A DNA stretch of 64,000 nucleotides, from assembly GCF_002127535.1 (NCBI RefSeq), contig NZ_MUBJ01000003.1, positions 141,909 to 205,908 of the forward strand. Direction: 5' to 3'. This DNA is from Xenorhabdus vietnamensis. Lineage in GTDB: Bacteria > Pseudomonadota > Gammaproteobacteria > Enterobacterales > Enterobacteriaceae. This document shows, in pieces, positions 61,818 to 64,000 of this stretch. Position 1 is the first letter of the stretch, and each line of letters starts with the position of its first letter. The position numbers and the translations under genes were made by a program. The notes beneath the pieces were generated by a model. The model was not told the origin of the DNA. It saw only the letters and a program-made list of their open reading frames with translations, and did not search any database.

Positions 61818-62236
61818 TAATTTAATTGCTGATAATTAAATATATTTATTATCACTTAGTGAGGGGTAATTAGATTCCTCCTTTATCTTTCAGGTTATCG
61901 CTTTGTGGGCTAAAAAAGATAAAAGGAGCGAATTTATTTATAATAGATAGTTTTTATCAGTGATAGGTTACTAATTGAAATTATTTTAAACTAATCAAAA
62001 TTGTTAAGCATTTCGCTATCGTACTTAAGCACCTTTTATTATTAAATCCAATTAAGTAATATCATTGCCGGTTTTATAGCGAAAACTATACCCAATGGAT
62101 TTCAAGATGCGTCGCGGCGGCAAGGGAGCGAATCCCCGGGAGCATAGATAACTGTGTGACCGGGGTGAGTGAGCGCAGCCAACAAAGAGGCAACTTGAAA
62201 TACGAAGGGTATAAAATCAATTGAATCTGGTAAACT
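61818..62236. other. Intergenic region with ERIC element and an imperfect inverted repeat
   Basis: A 419-base gap. Besides the ERIC copy it has an inverted repeat at 61878-61928 (CTCCTTTATCTTT with AAAGATAAAAGGAG, one bulged base, 24-base loop), about 60 bases past the unknown gene; a terminator role is possible but no T-run follows. No gene seen. Confidence 0.55.
62087..62213 (+). repeat. ERIC element, full length (127 bp), second copy
   Basis: From TATACCCAATGGATTTCAAG to GAAGGGTATA, exactly 127 bases, nearly identical to 31004-31130 (differences include ATGCGTCGC, ACTGTGTGACC, GAGCGCAG, AATACGAAGGG). Ends are inverted (TATACCC/GGGTATA). It sits 23 bases before the ArnT-like gene and could affect its mRNA leader. 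Confidence 0.92.
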
Positions 62237-63919
62237 ATGATGATTAATAAAAATAAACTGAGTCAAGCAGATATCAAAGCCTTACTGTTATTTATCGCTT
62301 TCATGTTGCTGTATTTGTTACCGGGTATTTATGGGCATACACCCTGGAAACAAGATGAAAATTACAGTTTTGGCATTATTCAAACCATGTATGAAACAGG
62401 GAATTGGTTGGTAACAATGAATGCGGGGCAACCTTTTATGGAAAAGCCCCCTTTGTATTATTGGACTGCAACTTCATTCATCCATTTGTTATCTCACTGG
62501 CTTCCAATGCACGATGCAGCCAGAACAGCCAGTTTATTTTTTTCAGTGATCAATTTTTCTTTTTTTATTCTGTTGGCTCGCCGTGTATTTGAAGTCAAAA
62601 ACTTTACAGACAGCCGAATATGGATAGCCTTTGCTTTGTATGCAAGTGCTCCCGGATTAGTTCGCCACAGTCACGATATGTTTACTGATACCTCATTGAT
62701 AACAGGAACAACCATCGGATTATATGGTTTGCTGGGATTAATCAAAAACGAAAGAACAGGTTACTCTTGTCTATGGTTGATCATTGGTACAGCTATAACG
62801 CTGTTATCAAAAGGAGTATTTATTCCAGGGTTATTATGGATTTGTCTTGTTCTGGCTCCTGTGTTCCTTAAACATTGTCGAACCAAACATTATTGGCTAA
62901 GTGCTTTATTGTCAGGAATTATTGCACTAATTTTAATTCTGCCGTGGCCAGTTATGCTATTGATTGAACATCCCAATTTATTCAAAGTTTGGTTTTGGGA
63001 TAACAATATTGGTCGCTTCTTAGGTTTTTCTGTTGAAGATCTTGGGGCAAGGGGAAATTTGACAATAATCCCTGAGGCAGTACTATTTTTTGCCTTCCCA
63101 TCGGGAATATTAGCTTTCATTTTTATATTAATGAATCCAATTAAAAATCTATTGGATAAACATTATTTTCTTTGTATGGTGTTTGTTGTATTAGGGGTTG
63201 TTCTATTGCAAATATCAGCCTCTGGTCGTGCATTATATTTACTACCCTTTATTGCACCAATGGCAATTTTAGCTACAGAAATATTCATTAAAATACCTAA
63301 GATAATCTATAAATATTTAGCCATGTTCTCCTCCATACTTTGGTCTATTTTGACTATATTTTTATGGGTCTGTTACTTTTTGTCGATTTCTTCTGATTAC
63401 AATCATTGGTTAGCGCCATTTAGCAGATGGTTACCAATGAGTTATCAGATGCATTTTTCAGGGTTTATCTTTTCTATCGCTGTTTTGATAACCGCTTTAT
63501 GGATGGCGAAAAATTGGCTCCTTTCTAAATCACCTGCCTTACGTGCTGCTCAAAATTGGGTTTTAGGTATCGCTACCGTTTGGGGATTAGTATTTACGCT
63601 ATTTGTTGGCTGGATTGATTACGCCAAGGGATATAAACAGGTATTTCTTGATTTAAAACAGCAAGTAGCGGGAGTGTATCAAATTAATGACTGTATGGCT
63701 TCATATAATATTGGAGAATCTGAAGCCCCAATGCTTTATTACTTTGCTCATATCTTGCATCAAAAACAGCATAAATTTGAAACGCCTGAAAAATGCGATT
63801 GGTTGATTATTCTATCTGAAGAAATAGAACCTGCTCCAAAGGGCATGATGCTATTTTGGCACGGACATAGGCCCGATGAAGACCGTGAAAATTTGGTTGT
63901 ATATACCCGTCGTAATTGA
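62237..63919 (+). CDS. ArnT-like family 39 membrane glycosyltransferase
   Basis: A 560-residue polytopic membrane protein with about 12 hydrophobic segments. The N-terminal periplasmic loop has the family signature: PWKQDENYSFG with the catalytic Asp-Glu, followed by KPPLYYW, as in PMT_2/ArnT enzymes that transfer sugars from polyprenyl phosphate carriers to lipid A or glycans. ArnT itself is about 550 residues; the rest of its operon (arnBCAD) is not here, so substrate and acceptor are unknown. The ATG at 62237 or 62240 has a weak ribosome site (CTGGTAAAC), and an ERIC copy ends just upstream. AT-rich; part of the accessory right end. Confidence 0.88.
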   Translation: MMINKNKLSQADIKALLLFIAFMLLYLLPGIYGHTPWKQDENYSFGIIQTMYETGNWLVTMNAGQPFMEKPPLYYWTATSFIHLLSHWLPMHDAARTASLFFSVINFSFFILLARRVFEVKNFTDSRIWIAFALYASAPGLVRHSHDMFTDTSLITGTTIGLYGLLGLIKNERTGYSCLWLIIGTAITLLSKGVFIPGLLWICLVLAPVFLKHCRTKHYWLSALLSGIIALILILPWPVMLLIEHPNLFKVWFWDNNIGRFLGFSVEDLGARGNLTIIPEAVLFFAFPSGILAFIFILMNPIKNLLDKHYFLCMVFVVLGVVLLQISASGRALYLLPFIAPMAILATEIFIKIPKIIYKYLAMFSSILWSILTIFLWVCYFLSISSDYNHWLAPFSRWLPMSYQMHFSGFIFSIAVLITALWMAKNWLLSKSPALRAAQNWVLGIATVWGLVFTLFVGWIDYAKGYKQVFLDLKQQVAGVYQINDCMASYNIGESEAPMLYYFAHILHQKQHKFETPEKCDWLIILSEEIEPAPKGMMLFWHGHRPDEDRENLVVYTRRN

Positions 63920-63961
63920 AGATGCTTGATTTTTCATTCATATCAGCGCAGGATCGCGCCC

Positions 63962-64000
63962 ATGAAAATTAATCTGACAGATGCCCAAAAAAAAGCCCTC
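63962..64000 (+). CDS. Start of a gene cut by the window end, possibly IS630-type transposase
   Basis: ATG 63962 begins MKINLTDAQKKAL and runs off the window. The first 13 codons resemble what I remember of IS630-family transposases in this group, but 13 residues cannot prove it. It lies 42 bases past the ArnT-like stop, on the same strand. No ribosome site of note (GGATCGCGCCC). Confidence 0.35.
   Translation, partial: MKINLTDAQKKAL

Overview
The window looks like a chromosomal piece of an enterobacterium of the Morganellaceae, most likely Xenorhabdus or Photorhabdus. This rests on moderate to low GC, enterobacterial core gene blocks in their usual order, core proteins very close to E. coli ones (RpsU, RpoD, ParC), and two full 127-bp ERIC elements. 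The genus call is inference.

Layout. (1) Bases 1 to 8433 hold the distal tail and baseplate genes of a P2/K139-type contractile-tail prophage: tape measure end, DUF2590-like protein, baseplate J, gpI-like, tail fibre, fibre assembly, an unknown, a baseplate protein and a hub/spike protein. They overlap head to tail. No capsid, lysis or integrase gene is visible, so a tailocin (xenorhabdicin-like) cannot be told from a prophage here. (2) Bases 8434 to 11138 are a scrap yard beside the 3' end of tRNA-Ile2 (ileX): an internally deleted IS3-family element with both ends, a piece of a glycosyltransferase gene, an intact cupin gene, an IS5-type transposase piece and fragments of an unknown gene. 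(3) Bases 11139 to about 30942 are core: ileX, a GNAT protein, the macromolecular synthesis operon (rpsU-dnaG-rpoD) divergent from tsaD, an inserted zinc alcohol dehydrogenase, plsY/folB, cca, ygiM, ygiF-glnE-hldE, an exported M15 peptidase, ubiK, and ribB behind an FMN riboswitch. (4) Bases 31429 to 45942: ygiD, ygiB-ygiC, tolC divergent from nudF-cpdA-yqiA-parE-parC-plsC-sufI, then folA. yqiB, expected between nudF and cpdA, is missing. (5) Bases 46027 to 60285: the minus-strand envelope and RNA maintenance cluster lptD-surA-pdxA-rsmA-apaG-apaH, then djlA, rluA, rapA, polB. (6) Bases 60408 to 64000 are accessory: a large helical protein of unknown function, an ERIC element, an ArnT-like membrane glycosyltransferase, and the first codons of what may be an IS630-type transposase.

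Working links between genes: rpsU, dnaG and rpoD couple translation, replication and transcription initiation; surA and lptD both serve outer-membrane assembly, with tolC and ygiBC nearby; ygiF-glnE-hldE share a strand; parE and parC form topoisomerase IV; nudF, cpdA and apaH remove signalling or toxic nucleotides. The least ordinary signals are a Cca that has lost its HD metal-binding motif, a glycine at the ParC position of E. coli Ser80, a YgiF with a shortened CHAD domain, repeated short tandem duplications (15 to 19 bp) both between and inside genes, and the decayed tRNA-linked island. I did not find a clear, wholly new multi-gene system.
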